From: Rhyzopertha dominica
Lineage: Eukaryota; Arthropoda; Insecta; Coleoptera; Bostrichidae
Reading direction: 5' to 3'
DNA: 64,000 nt
Assembly: GCA_025024175.1 (NCBI GenBank)
Contig: QCXZ01000042.1
Coordinates: 11,301,501 to 11,365,500, forward strand
Position 1 is the first letter of the stretch; every line of letters begins with the position of its first letter. The notes beneath the pieces are model-generated. The model had not been told where the DNA came from. It saw only the letters and a program-made list of their open reading frames with translations, and did not search any database. Of this stretch, positions 24,501-35,400 are shown one piece after another. A program made the position numbers and the translations under genes.

Positions 24501-27500
24501 CCAGAAGCACATTAAACTGGTTCGCCGCCGCGCAAGTGCCACTTGNGCAATGGCCAGCGCGTTCGCCAGATTTAAATATTATTGAAAACGTTTGGGGAAT
24601 CCTTGCGCGTCGGGTTTATGCCCATAATCGCCAATACTAAAGTGTTCGAGAATTAAAAGAAGCGATACTGTCCACCTGGGACAATCTGGAAGAAGATTTA
24701 CTAAGGCGCCTAGTTGCGTCTATGGACAACCGTCTATTTCAAGTCATACAGCGCAACGGAGGTGCCACAGACTATTAAAAGTTATTTTTTTGTTATTTTG
24801 TTCGGTATTAAATAAATTTAACAGTTTCCTTTGACTGGACGTATATTTTTGTGCAAGCCAATTGCGGTATACATATGTCTTTGGGCGCCATTTTGTATGG
24901 ATTTACGACTTTTTGTCTGAAATATGATATTTTGCTCCAAAGTAACTTACTTCATTAAAAAAAATGTATAATGTCACGCTTTTTTGGAAAAAATACGAAA
25001 TTTTCAAGTGGACGTATATTTTTGTGGAGCAGTGTATATGCAGTTATATGTTAAACTCTTAACTGCCTTTGTGAACCCATATTTACTCGTAATCTTATTA
25101 CTATAACTTTCTACTTTATCAGAAACAAATCTTACCATGCTAACCTGGTACTTCTCATTTTTGCTCTTTGAGTTTTTGACTAGTACCTACTTTAAAACTT
25201 TAACCACACAAATGTGAGATGATACATTGGAGGTACATTTGAACTGGGCAATACTTCTAATCCCTAATGCGTTTATTATCCAAGATTTCAAGATCAAGCG
25301 GTTGTTTTCCTTTTTAGAATTTTAACCCATGGAAGTAAATTAGACTTGAGTCTATTAAAATTTTGTAAATGTTCCCTTACCGTTAAAGCATGTAGCCCCA
25401 CATTCATCTCCAGGTAAATTTTCTTATCTTCATTCTCTAGTACCACACAGTCGTCCGTACGATGAAGTGAGGAAATACCGCTTACCGTACCGTCGGCAAT
25501 TGCAAATAGTACATCAATCGTCCCAAGTAGTGTAGACTGTAGAAATAATTTAATATGATATTAAACTTACAGAAATAGCGTACTATAATAAATATTAAAG
25601 TTAAAGACCCTACTTATGGTTTACATTAGCGATTATGTGTTAAGAGATTACCTTGTAGCATTATTTTCTTTTGTTGGCGTTTTCTCAAGCTTGTTAAAAA
25701 TGAACCAGGTTGTTTTGTAAAGAACCGCTTAAAATATGCTAACTCGATCACCAGCTTTTCTCAAACAGTAGATGTAGGAGGCAAAAGAATGTGTTCAAGG
25801 CTGAAGTAAAACACGCCATTTATTTCTGATAACTGTTTATTGTGTCGTAAAACACGAAAATTTTTGCTTTTGAAGTATATACAGGGTGAGACAGGTGAAT
25901 GTACTTCTTGCATTACTCTATGATTGGTGAAAATACAGAAAACCGTTTTATACAAAGATGTTTTAAGCTTTAGATACCAGCAATTAAATTTGGCTTAAAA
26001 GGCATTTTTCACCAGCGTAGGTATCCTGCTAAAGCCGTTGTCCCTCTTTAGTACTTTGTAAGGGTAGTGTAGTTATAAAAAAAAGAACGTCTTTATTTCA
26101 AATATTATTGTGGGTGAACATGTTAGATAGGTCCTCTAAATTCGCGGCGTCAAAGATCTGGAAAACACAGAAACGATGGCTTTATCTCTTAAAAGTTTTT
26201 ATTGGAGACTTTTTGTTGTCCTGGGCGAGGGGAATCTTCTGAACGGTGAAATTCACGAACGGCATTGGCTTGGTTTCCGAACGGAAGGCTATTATTGTTA
26301 ATATCGGTGTAGTTCATCCATCGTGAATCAAAGTTGTATTTGATATATAGTGATCTACACGACAGGTTATCCTGGATTCAATAAACATATAGCCATAGCG
26401 GTCGTAGTGATTGGTAAAGTCATGTGACTAGTGCTAGACCAAAACTCGACCTTTGTCGTCTTGGACGGAATTACGCCATTCGGCGACCATTAACCACGGT
26501 GCTTTCTCCTAATAAGGCTCTTTTTTACTCCATCCTTGGCTCGGCCGAGATATTGGTGCGTCCTTCCTTTAGAGACGTCACCACATACGTCATCACACCC
26601 CTACGTCATCGGACGTACCAGCAGTCATCAGCATCCCGTCGGATAAACATAGGGCATCGAAGATCACTGGCGAAGGGAACCTGAAAGGAGCATGACGATG
26701 AGTACCTAGAATATAACACATTTTCCGGTCGTTAGGTATAAACTAAATAACATACTTACCTGGATTAGTTTCATTTAATCGGTACTGTTATCGGTTTAGT
26801 ATCCACCGACGTACTTACGCGTTAGTATTAGTATTCCCCGATATATAGAGCTATATTGCACAATATCAGGTTGACTTGTATTTAAGGACACCAGTGCGCA
26901 CTCGTTAGGGGTAATTTACGTTATAATTCACTTGTCACAGTCACCATCACTTTATTTATAGTCACAATCACTTGTAGAGAGTTATTTAATATAAAAGTGA
27001 GGACGTTCTACATCTTGAGTTTTTTCTTTTCAACGTGTAATGTTAGAAGCTTATCACACACTATTGTATCACTGAACCCCACCGTCTCCACTGAGTTAGC
27101 AGTGTCTCAGACGGGAGGCACTTTAAAAATTTGTGTGACGGTTCGCGTCGCTGACTCCCCCCCAGTCTAAATGTTGTAATAATAAAGTTGACATTTAGAG
27201 TAAACCCGTTACAACTTAATAAACTGTATCAATTTTTCCGGTCCTTCGCCATGTGCTGTGCTTCCTCCAATGTTATGTCGTTGCTTTCCAGCACTTTCCG
27301 CACTGCTCCAACCCTTGTTTCCTTGCTTCCCAACACTTTTCACTGGTGCTTCCAACCTGCGCAAGTGACCAAACCATTTCAGTTGATTTTGTTCCATTAC
27401 AGTCAGTATTGACGGTATTCTATCTAATCGTAAATACTTAATTTTTATTGCCTGTATTGCACTTTTTATCTTTGTTTTTTTTGCTTATAATCTTATTGAA

Positions 27501-30500
27501 CATTGCGTGATATAGTTCAGTTGCCGCTTCTATTCTAGTAGTGATTTCGTTGTCTTCTATCTATTGGGACTCCTAGGTATTTAAATTCGGTTTCTATTAT
27601 TTACCCTTCTATGCGTATGTTGCACAATTTTAGCTCTTTACCTATATGTGCATTACCTTGTTTCCGCCATGTTATATTTGCCTATAATTTCTGTCCACTA
27701 CGCCATGTTTGTCTGCATATCTTCCTCGGACTTTGCAAAAATTACAACGTCGTCCGCAAATACACACTCTGTTATTAACACTCTTTGCATGATTCTCTAT
27801 CCCACATGTGACTTTGTTGCTTTACTTCTGTATGTTTCTAGTAACTGCTCCGTTACAACGGTGAAAAGAGTTGGATCACCATACCTCCTTGTTTTAACTC
27901 TTCATGTGTGGTAAACTCTTTGGACTGTTCATTTCTGGTTCTTACATGGTTTTGCATTTACTTCTTTTTAACCAAACATCCCAAAATTTGTTGCCTTTTT
28001 ATGCGGTCGAAACCCTTTTCTAAATCAATCAAGCAAAAGTAATCATCGCAATGTTCCATTTTTTTCAATTATTTTTCACCTGCATCGGTTCTAAGGTTTT
28101 TTCCTGTCTTATATTGCTTAGGACTTCATGTATAGTTGCAAGCAGCAATCTATGAGACTCATTATACGAACAGCCGATTACCGCTCACAATAGTTTACAA
28201 GTATTACCTGAAGCTGTTGTAAATAACAAAGTGTGGACCGTATCCAAAAATTGTGTTTAGGCTTTTTTCCGTACACAAAATCAATGAGCATTATTTGGTA
28301 TTATTATTTGAACTACAAATATTTCTCATCTAATAGCTTTTAATGTATGATTAAATCGTATTCTTTCCTAATTTAATAAGTAATAATAAGTATCTATTTT
28401 TATAACCATGAATGGTAAATTTAAAATTGACATTTTCGCTTCTGAATGTGGACACACCATTCTACGATTACCCCCATATCATTGCATTTTCAACCCCATT
28501 GAAATGATATGGGTACAGTTCAAACAAAGAATTCGACGAAGGAACAGCGGTGGAAAATTTAGCAATGAAATGCTGCTAAAAATTAGACACGAAGCTGAAA
28601 TAACAAGTGTAGATGCATGGAGAAATGCAGTGCGGCTTGTACTGGACATCGAAAATCGGTACAAAGCGAATCATGTACAAGAATTAATAATAGAAGTTAA
28701 TCGTGATTTTAGCAGTGAAAGTGATAGTGAGTAATTTTTTTTAGTTTGTGACTCTTGTAATGTGCTTATTAACAAGCTGTGAACATAATCGATACTGTGT
28801 ATAAATTTTATTGTGCACTATTGTAAATTTTTTCTAACAAATGTAAATGATTTCCTACTTACTAATTGGTATGTTTTTATATTGAATTTGTATAAATTCG
28901 TTATGACATGCAAAAGCTTTTATTTTATACATCGGAAAATTTAAACCCAATAAAGTATCACATAAAAATAGATCGCATGTCGCGCCAGTTAGCATCAGGT
29001 CTGCATGAAATAAAATTTGTTATAAAAGCTTCTATGTTTTATTGATTGCTAAATTATCACAACTAACAAATTTGAAAAATTAATAGTGGAAAAGTTAAAA
29101 TTTTAGTCAACAAGATTTTTTTGAATACGGCCCATTTAGGAACTCTGAAGCGTGCCACTAATCCCAATAGTTTAGGACGGCCGACCATAAGTTTGTAAAA
29201 ACCCTCATTTACAATACAATAGACGGCCGACCATCAAGCTGTAAAACCCTCCGCATAAGTCAGTCTCATAGATCGTTGCTTGATACTTTAGTTACCAAAT
29301 TCCTTCCGTGAATTTCTCTTGGATCCTGTTACTAATCGCTTTACTTTTTTCTTTGTTCTTTATACTCTGTTTATGTTCTATAATCCTTTTTCTTTAGGTC
29401 TTCAATTTATCCTTTTTAATGTTCACCTGTTCTTTTATTTATTTTTTTTCATTATTCCACCATCTTGTCCATTTTTGTGTTAACGACATTTATAATTCCG
29501 AACACCTTTTCTGTTGTTGTTTGGAGAATGTTTTTAAATATCTGCCACGTTTGTTCTACGTTCTCACATTAAATTGTTGTCGCTACCTCGTTCTTTAGTT
29601 TGTAGCTTTTAAGTTTTTCAGTATTTATCTTGTTTATGTTACGGCAAGTAATATATATTACCTGTTCTAACATCTCTAACACTTTTCCTGCTTTCCTTTT
29701 CTACCAATATGTAATCTATTGTTGATTTCTCATCTTTTGCTGATGCCACTCTTATGTATTTGTGTATTTCTTTGTGATCAAAGAAAGAATTTGTCACCAC
29801 AAGATTATTCAGTATATAATATTCTAATATTCTCCATTCATTATTATTTTTAATCTTTTTCCCGTTTTTTCCCATTACATGAGTAAACGTTTGATCTCTT
29901 TTTCATACTCTTCCGTTAAAATCTCCTGTTATATATATTTTGCATCTAGTGTTTTCGGTTACCACTGTTAGTTCTTCCCAGAATGTATCCCTTATCTGTA
30001 TACTTGTCTCTTAGTCTCTTACACTACCAGTATGTCCATTTTGTCCCTATTTTTCATTTCTTATTTTCCTATTTTGTTCCATTCCATGCAGAGTCGTCTA
30101 TAATACTTCTAACATATTTGACAATCGCTAGACGTCCTTTCTGTTTTCTTCCTAAACAATTTCCCGCAGTTTCGCTTGTATGTGCATTTCTTTCTTGGTA
30201 ACGTCGTCGTTTATATAAATTTGCGATCCCCTGAGTTTCATTACTACTTACTTCTCTTCCCAATTTTCTAGTCTTGCTCCCACCACTCTTGGACTGATTA
30301 CTTGAGTGCTTGCTATTATAACCTTTACTTCTAGTGGTCCCTGTATGAATTCTTCTAATCTGGTCTTTTCTTTTGTGACTCGGGCTATAGCCTAACTTGC
30401 CTACTTTACTTTGATAGTAAATCAATATGAGTGCTGAAAAATTATGTATGTTCTTTGCGTGTAAATAAACAAAATTGGTGTGTTGTGGATTGTAAAAACA

Positions 30501-31408
30501 GTTATGCAAACACAGATAAATCAGTAAAAATTTTCTGCTTTTCATCTAAACCTCATGATGACGAACGTCGCAAATTGTGGATAGGCAGCATCCACAGAGA
30601 AAATGAGTAGATTAGGCATTCTACTTAATACTGCGCTAATTTTGCAGAATACCGGACCATCGCCGAGTTTTACACACAACTAAAACACTGGTTTTTGAAA
30701 ATGAATCTGAAATGAATTTCCTGCGGTTCCGTCTAGTTTTTTGAAAACTAGTTTTTATTCGTGGACCTATATAACGACGCACACGATGTGGTGCCGTGAA
30801 TCGCTGGGTTTATTTTTACGGTTTACACCACACACAATTAATTATCTTATTGTCATATACTTACGAAACTAAATTGCTTCTGAATCGCTGGGATTTTGAA
30901 GGGATCATATGCCCATTCGCTCATGTAGTCATTTATCAATTTCAGAATCTGATCTACGTAAGGGTTAAAGTCGGTAATGGGAGATCCATTGCCTTGCCTA
31001 CATTAAGGGTTAGATTGTTGCTTGCCATTATAGTTAAAAGAAAATACTGAAATCTCATCAATTTGTAAATTACAAAAACAAGACGATAACAAATGCCATC
31101 TCAGAGATAAACATGTTTGTTTCGAACTAACCTACGTTATAGACTCCTTGGTATAGGACAATTTTTCTTGAAATTAACATTATCGACTTGTATTTGCATA
31201 ATGCTTGGAAAAATTGAGAAGTGAGAAAAATGTAGTATATGTTGTCTCACCCTAAAGCTCGTTGAACATGTTCTACAAATTCGGCACTCAAAATCGTTGT
31301 ATTTCTTTCGTTAAATTCTATTGATTGTTGTTTCTCATTGTTCAGAGGTTTCGAGAAATTTTCAGCTGAAGCTGAAACAGCAAGTAGTGCAAATACTATG
31401 CACCTCAT
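18581..31408 (-). CDS. Group 7 allergen-like secreted protein, paralogue B (263 aa)
   Basis: Five exons: 31408..31251, 30997..30865, 25536..25381, 21028..20874 and 18770..18581 (TGA). They total 792 nt in frame with phases 2,0,0,2. The signal peptide (MRCIVFALLAVSASA, then ENFSKP) is nearly that of paralogue A. Core blocks are ITDFNPYVDQILKLINDYM in exon 2, STLLGTIDVLFAI and YLEMNVGLHALT in exon 3, NYKAKLVGMGPSGSLEV in exon 4 and LSGNNLLDWVVNIISNAAV in exon 5. The mature protein has one cysteine (DDCVVLE). Exon 2 has the same length as that of A (133 nt), exon 4 the same as that of C (155 nt). Introns 2, 3 and 4 are 5.3, 4.4 and 2.1 kb and hold a LINE, a TIR element, a THAP fragment, a hAT, a Tc3-like and a mariner fragment. 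Despite this load, every splice site and frame is intact, so I take it as functional. Confidence 0.82.
18771..20615. other. Intron 4 of paralogue B, no element recognised
   Basis: AT-rich intron sequence. I see no coding remnant before the mariner end at 20616. Confidence 0.35.
20616..20832 (+). mobile_element. Mariner 5'-end fragment
   Basis: It starts TACGAGGCGTATTCG followed by a TAAAGTAAGG block, which resembles the inverted-repeat end of insect mariner elements. About 170 bp in, an ATG opens MSATIVDPASCV and stops soon after. The rest of the element is absent. Confidence 0.5.
21029..21569. other. Intron 3 of paralogue B, left part
   Basis: Nothing recognised before the hAT-like element. 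Confidence 0.35.
21578..23374. mobile_element. hAT-like non-autonomous element, 1.8 kb
   Basis: The termini are perfect 15-bp inverted repeats, CAGTGGCGTCGCCAG at 21578-21592 and its complement at 23360-23374. They are followed inwards by related G/C-rich sequence (GGGTGGGC on both arms). Both sides carry the 8-bp direct repeat AAAACATA (21570-21577 and 23375-23382), the target-site size of hAT elements. The interior has no transposase that I can read. Confidence 0.85.
23383..23733. other. Spacer with a second CGTCGCCAG end
   Basis: AAGGGCGTCGCCAGCTCAC near 23445 resembles the hAT terminus next door but stands alone, so it may be the end of another, truncated element. The left end of the Tc3-like transposon should also lie here but is not clean. 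Confidence 0.3.
23734..24778 (+). pseudogene. Tc3-like transposase with a short intron, broken
   Basis: It begins MARGKLLSEVEKTEIH, with a homeodomain-like/HTH region (RSNRWIARKLNRSHDVI) and a GRPQKLSGREKR linker. A one-base frameshift occurs near 24001 (the next frame reads SCETVRRTIHN). A probable intron of about 55 bp (GTAATG at 24150 to TTTAG near 24206) joins DFTL to FIWSDEKKWNLDGPDG. The catalytic residues are the D of WSDEKKW, the D of FQQDNAPIH and the E of SPDLNIIENVWG. A TAA at 24638-24640 cuts the frame before SVRELKEAI, and the protein would end at 24778. Tc1/mariner superfamily, DD34E-like. Confidence 0.75.
24833..25036. repeat. Right end of the Tc3-like element with a repeated motif
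   Basis: GGACGTATATTTTTGTG occurs twice in the same direction, near 24838 and near 25014. The outer copy leads to GAGCAGTG at 25034 followed by TA, the expected Tc1-type terminus. A matching clean left end was not found. Confidence 0.6.
25537..27189. other. Intron 2 of paralogue B, left part
   Basis: A terminal motif like those of short TIR elements (TATACAGGGTGAGAC) occurs near 25878. The GC-richer stretch 26150-26700 looks different in composition, but I could not identify it. Confidence 0.3.
27190..28030 (-). pseudogene. LINE reverse-transcriptase remnant
   Basis: Minus-strand fragments of a non-LTR reverse transcriptase in several frames: FCLIDLEKGFDR near 28010, QGGYGDPTLFTVV near 27870, the catalytic FADDVVIFAKSEEDMQT at 27710-27760, and the C-terminal NQLKWFGHLRRLE near 27370. 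The order is right for one element. The endonuclease part of what is probably the same element is at 29640-29990. Confidence 0.65.
28137..29284. mobile_element. TIR element interrupting the LINE
   Basis: GCAGCAATCTATGAGACTC at the left (about 28142-28160) and AGTCTCATAGATCGTTGCTTG at the right (29263-29283) form imperfect inverted repeats of about 20 bp. Inside lie the last 108 residues of a DDE transposase (28408-28734). Near the right end, a ~30-bp unit starting GACGGCCGACCAT is repeated twice (29177 and 29222). It splits the LINE remnant, so it is younger than that copy. Confidence 0.6.
28408..28734 (+). pseudogene. DDE transposase C-terminal fragment
   Basis: Reads ILRLPPYHCIFNPIEMIWVQ, then a basic RRRN segment, and ends in SSESDSE. 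This is clearly related to the C-terminus of the three Tc1/mariner copies (RLPPYYCVLNPIELVWSTLK) but well diverged, so it is a different family of the same group. Everything upstream of the third catalytic residue is missing. Confidence 0.7.
29640..29990 (-). pseudogene. LINE endonuclease remnant
   Basis: Minus strand reads KIYITGDFNGRV near 29940 and RRILEYYILNNLVV-type sequence, then KSTIDYILVEKESR near 29710. GDFN and S-x-I-D-Y-I are hallmark blocks of the apurinic-type endonuclease of LINEs. Frameshifted and without the rest of the domain. Confidence 0.65.
30472..30607 (+). pseudogene. THAP-type zinc finger fragment (P-element-like)
   Basis: Reads NWCVVDCKNSYANT, then IFCFSSKPHDDERRKLWIGS, and stops at TAG. 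C-x4-C spacing, a phenylalanine before a proline, and R-R-K-x-W-I match the first half of a THAP domain, the DNA-binding end of P-element transposases and their relatives. The second half (C-x2-H) is not found, though an exon junction could lie near 30603. Confidence 0.6.
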
Positions 31409-31460
31409 AGCTAGTTTTTGACACTAGAATAAAGTAAATTAAAAGTTTCTGCACTTACTT

Positions 31461-31469
31461 TATATTATA
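31461..31469 (-). promoter_or_regulatory. Possible TATA box of paralogue B
   Basis: TATAATATA on the minus strand, about 53-61 bp before the start codon of B, leaving room for a short 5' UTR. Position is plausible but the region is AT-rich, so chance is possible. Confidence 0.35.
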
Positions 31470-32038
31470 CCATTTTAATGGATCGTTATAACTGTTATTG
31501 AAGCTAACGTCGAACAAAGAAATTGGCCAGATAATAAAATTAGTTGTACCCACTTTATGAGTAATAAGTTAGCTTAGTTGGCTTAACTAGCTTACTTTAC
31601 TTCAGCAAACATGTATGCCAAAGTTGATTTAAACATACTCACCGCAATATTTTTAAATTATTTTGACTTTTTAGGTATTATCGTTAACCTGTAGTCTGTA
31701 TAACAACTGTAAGTTGTAAAACTCACTTAACTTACTCTTTTATGTATCTTGCCTCGAGTAACTTATTCATTTTACAGGCGCTGAATAAGAAATAAATAAT
31801 TTCGAGAGCTTGACACCTTAATTGAGTACTATTTTAATTAGCCCTCTGTGGTTGTTAATCCCTTAACATATTAATAATTCAACTGCACAGCCATATAACC
31901 TTTGATATATCAATGGTATATTAAATATTCAGAACGGTAAGGTTAAGACCTAAAAATGTCGATTTTCGACATCTTCACGGCCGGACGGTTACAATATGCC
32001 ACACTTGGGCGGTTCATTTGTTTGTTGATGAATTGTCC

Positions 32039-32179
32039 AGAATCTTCTATGACGACTTTTCCATGGGCGGTTCTTTAGCCTTCGGTCAAAATCTACTACG
32101 TTCTTTTTCCAGAATATTCTAATGACATTCTCGAAAAATCAAATATTCCACTTCACCCTGCGATTCTCCAGAATGTTCT
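32039..32179. promoter_or_regulatory. Three GAAnnTTC palindromes upstream of paralogue B
   Basis: AGAATCTTCT (32039), AGAATATTCT (32111) and AGAATGTTCT (32170) each match nGAAnnTTCn, the core of a heat-shock element, and each is preceded by CC. They lie about 630-770 bp upstream of the B start codon. They may be regulatory or may be copies of a short tandem repeat. Confidence 0.3.
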
Positions 32180-32425
32180 ATGACTGAAATGTCGATGTTT
32201 CGAGTTTCATCAATGTTCCACACTTAGTGGTGCTCTAGTGCAAGTCGCCCCCACCCCTGTTTTTAACTACTTCATTAGCAATGGCGCATTCCACCCTTAC
32301 GACTTTAGATTTAGAAGTTGCAGGGAAAAATAAACAGCATAATGCGGATTCGCTTTTATTTACATATATATAGATCTCGACATTCCACATCCGAGTAACA
32401 AACCGAATGCTCTTTACTACGAACA

Positions 32426-32431
32426 TTTATT
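32426..32431 (-). terminator. Poly(A) signal of paralogue C
   Basis: AATAAA on the minus strand begins two bases after the stop codon of C. Confidence 0.5.
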
Positions 32432-32433
32432 TG

Positions 32434-35400
32434 CTAAACAGTTAAGTTTTTTTTTAAGAATGAGTTGTCATTGCCAGAACTGTTCAACTGGCCAATCACT
32501 GCCAGGATCAGTAGTCTGATCACTTTGAGGGCAAGTCCAACAAGGAAAGGGCTGAAATACATCATGGCAACGGTGGATAGGATTTGAAGTAACCAGTCCA
32601 CCCATACACTAACGCTCATCTTTATTTTGACCTGCCTGGAAATTAAGAAATTTTAAGAAATAAGGAGCTACTTACATGTGTAAGTTATAAATACATCAAT
32701 GCTATCCTTTTGATATTATGAAACATACATAAGAAACTCAAACTTTATCTCGCTCCACAAATAAAAAATACAGATATTGGGTAATGAGGACTAACATTTA
32801 TAAAAAAAAGTATAGTAACAAGTGTCTAATCGTATCTGAAGTAATTCCATAAACTGTTTATTATTCCATTCAACAAGAATTTTGTTCTTGTCTGTACTAT
32901 CCAATCCTTGTTTTCTTTTCTCAAGGAAAACCTTTAATTATCGAGTTTCGATGGAACAGGTCAATTTTATCAAGGAAAAGAGACTCAAGTTTATCTTACC
33001 CTTAAACTTATTTCTGCATCCCTCTAAAGTTTAGAGCCATCCCTTAAATAATTTACTAGATAGATGGGTCGAGCTTTTTTTTGTGTTTCCCACAAATTTA
33101 AATGATTAAAATGCATGTCTATGCTGTGCTGTCTGCACCGCAACCAACTGCAGATTGGTCTACTTCGCTATCATTATAGCTCATCAGTGCAGTTTAGATT
33201 TAGTGCAGACAGCACGGTATAGAACTGGTTTTGCCTGTAATACCAAAGCAATGGTATGATGTAAGTAAGAATTTAGATGGCAATGCTGACATGCTGACAA
33301 AAGCCAGCTAGCTGCCATTATGGGACCTACTTCCTAAAGGAAGTGATCTGTAACCTGCTGTCAAATTGAAGTATGCAGGTGCATACCAAGTTGTCAGGCT
33401 AGACTAGGCTCTCAAAAATCTACCCTGAGGTACTTTATCTCGACTGTTGGTGAACCGTCGCTTCTTGTATTTCAAATCTCACTTCCTGCAGTCTTCTTTT
33501 TCCAGTGAGTAAGACTGCTTCTGTTTTTTCTGAGGCTACATGGAGGCCGTGTTCTATCNTCCAGTCACTTATCTCACATAAGGCTTCGTTTTCTTGTTTC
33601 TAAGGACTCTTTCGTTTTGGCCGTCACAGTAGTCTTGAATATTTTGTTCCAAATTGCTCTGAGTTAGCTCCACATTGCCCTGAACTAGCTCCAGCTAGCT
33701 CTACCTCACATATATGAGCAGTTATAAGCTTATTATTTCAGGGGAAGCGGTATTAACTTAAAAATATCTTCGCCATCGCTTCAGGTCTGTTTAAAACCTA
33801 GCTCCAGATTGCCTGGACCTAGCTAACTCTAGGCAGAAAGCCAGCTCCATTTCTATAATTTTCAGGAAAATATGCCTGGCATCTAGCTCCGCCTGTTACG
33901 TAATTTTTTTGAAACAATTGAGCCAAATTAAGCATTACGTTAATGATAAACGCTACTTGTACAGAAGCTTTCTTATTATAGAAAAAATGTTAAAAAAAGG
34001 TTCATTTTTAAAACAGTACACTTATATGTATATACCGGATACCAAGCATTGCGTACAATATTATCCCCGTTAGAGGTTAGACCAACTGGTTCAGTTAAGA
34101 ATCAAAACTAGGGTTATTCTATTGGCTGTGCAGTCTGGATGGAGTGGGAGTACTCCTAGTTCATTTACCGGGCTTTGAGAACGACTTTTTCAAAATGATC
34201 TGTCACATTGAAAGTAAAATAAAATTTGGCCTCCCTTCAAGTTAAAATTGACCTGTTTCAACATTTTTTTCGAAACTGAGTAAATTTTAGCTTAGACACC
34301 CTGTATTTTAACTGCATTGGTATAAAGCAAGAGGTGACCCTATCCACAATTTTTGACCGCCATCATTTTTGTAACCACTTGTTTATCCTACTAAATATGA
34401 AAAATCCTAAATCAGGGCCATAAAAAGAACAACCAAGTCTGTAGAAAATCTTGAAAATGAATTGTCGCAAGTGACCACAAACCAAATATGAGTGAATTTT
34501 CATTACTGGGCGTTTTCGAGAGCTAGTTCATCCAGGGTGATATTGCGTCCGGTGTTTGCATCTACTGAAACAGCTACGAACAATGCCAGATCTTTGACGC
34601 CGCCTTCCAACAATCCAGCTGGCAGGAACTGAAGTATTTTCGCAATATAAGGGGCGTTGAACTGGAAGAGAATATTACAATTTTAAGACAGGAGTTACTT
34701 TCTGTTTTAATGTGTATTTTATGTCGAACATACAACAATAACTAGCGTGTTATATTCATATATTCATTTCGGCTTCTATGTCTAAAAAATATATAAACTA
34801 AAATAGCGTCAGTGGATGTGTGCTACAAGTGTTGTATAATGTTGGAGGAAAATTATGATAGTTGCAAGAAACAAATGTACTATGACTGTCACGAAGAAAA
34901 GAAAACAACACGCACACCAACATAGATGTACCAGTTACCAATCACTTCTTCGTGATATAATTGCCAACGGCAGCTACCGGTATCGGACGATTCCTGTATA
35001 AAAGCATAGATAAATTATTTATCTATGATAAAAGTAACCGTTGTCGGAAGGCTACACACAACATTTATTTTATCGTAATAGAAATAAAGAGTAAAGAAAA
35101 CATGCAAATTGTTGTTCTCTTTTTTGGGTGGCTTTAATGAGGATTTTTCCTTTTTTTATTTAGAATTAGCGTCAAAGCTTTTATTTTCTTAAGGCAATAC
35201 ATCTTGTATAACCAAGTGAACTTCCTGGATAATGGAGAAGATCCGAAGCAGGTTGTAGTGGCCTTGTGGTCAATTTAGAATTTGAGGGTAGATAAACACA
35301 ATGAAAATGAAGTCAGATTTTTTTAAATACTATATGCGCTTATCAGATGAACCATCATGGTAAATTGCAAAAGCAGCTAAAATTGAGATCTGCCGTAAAA

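Larger units (their letters stand above)
31409..32433. other. Spacer between paralogues B and C
   Basis: Should contain the promoter of B. It holds a TATA-like site and three GAA/TTC palindromes listed separately; no coding content. Confidence 0.4.

Noticed and set aside
26424..26684. 86-codon plus-strand frame in the GC-richer part of B intron 2
   Set aside because: Arginine/serine-rich without any motif; probably chance.
30069..30545. 158-codon minus-strand frame
   Set aside because: Composition looks like a frame-shifted LINE tail, and one end is antisense to the THAP fragment.
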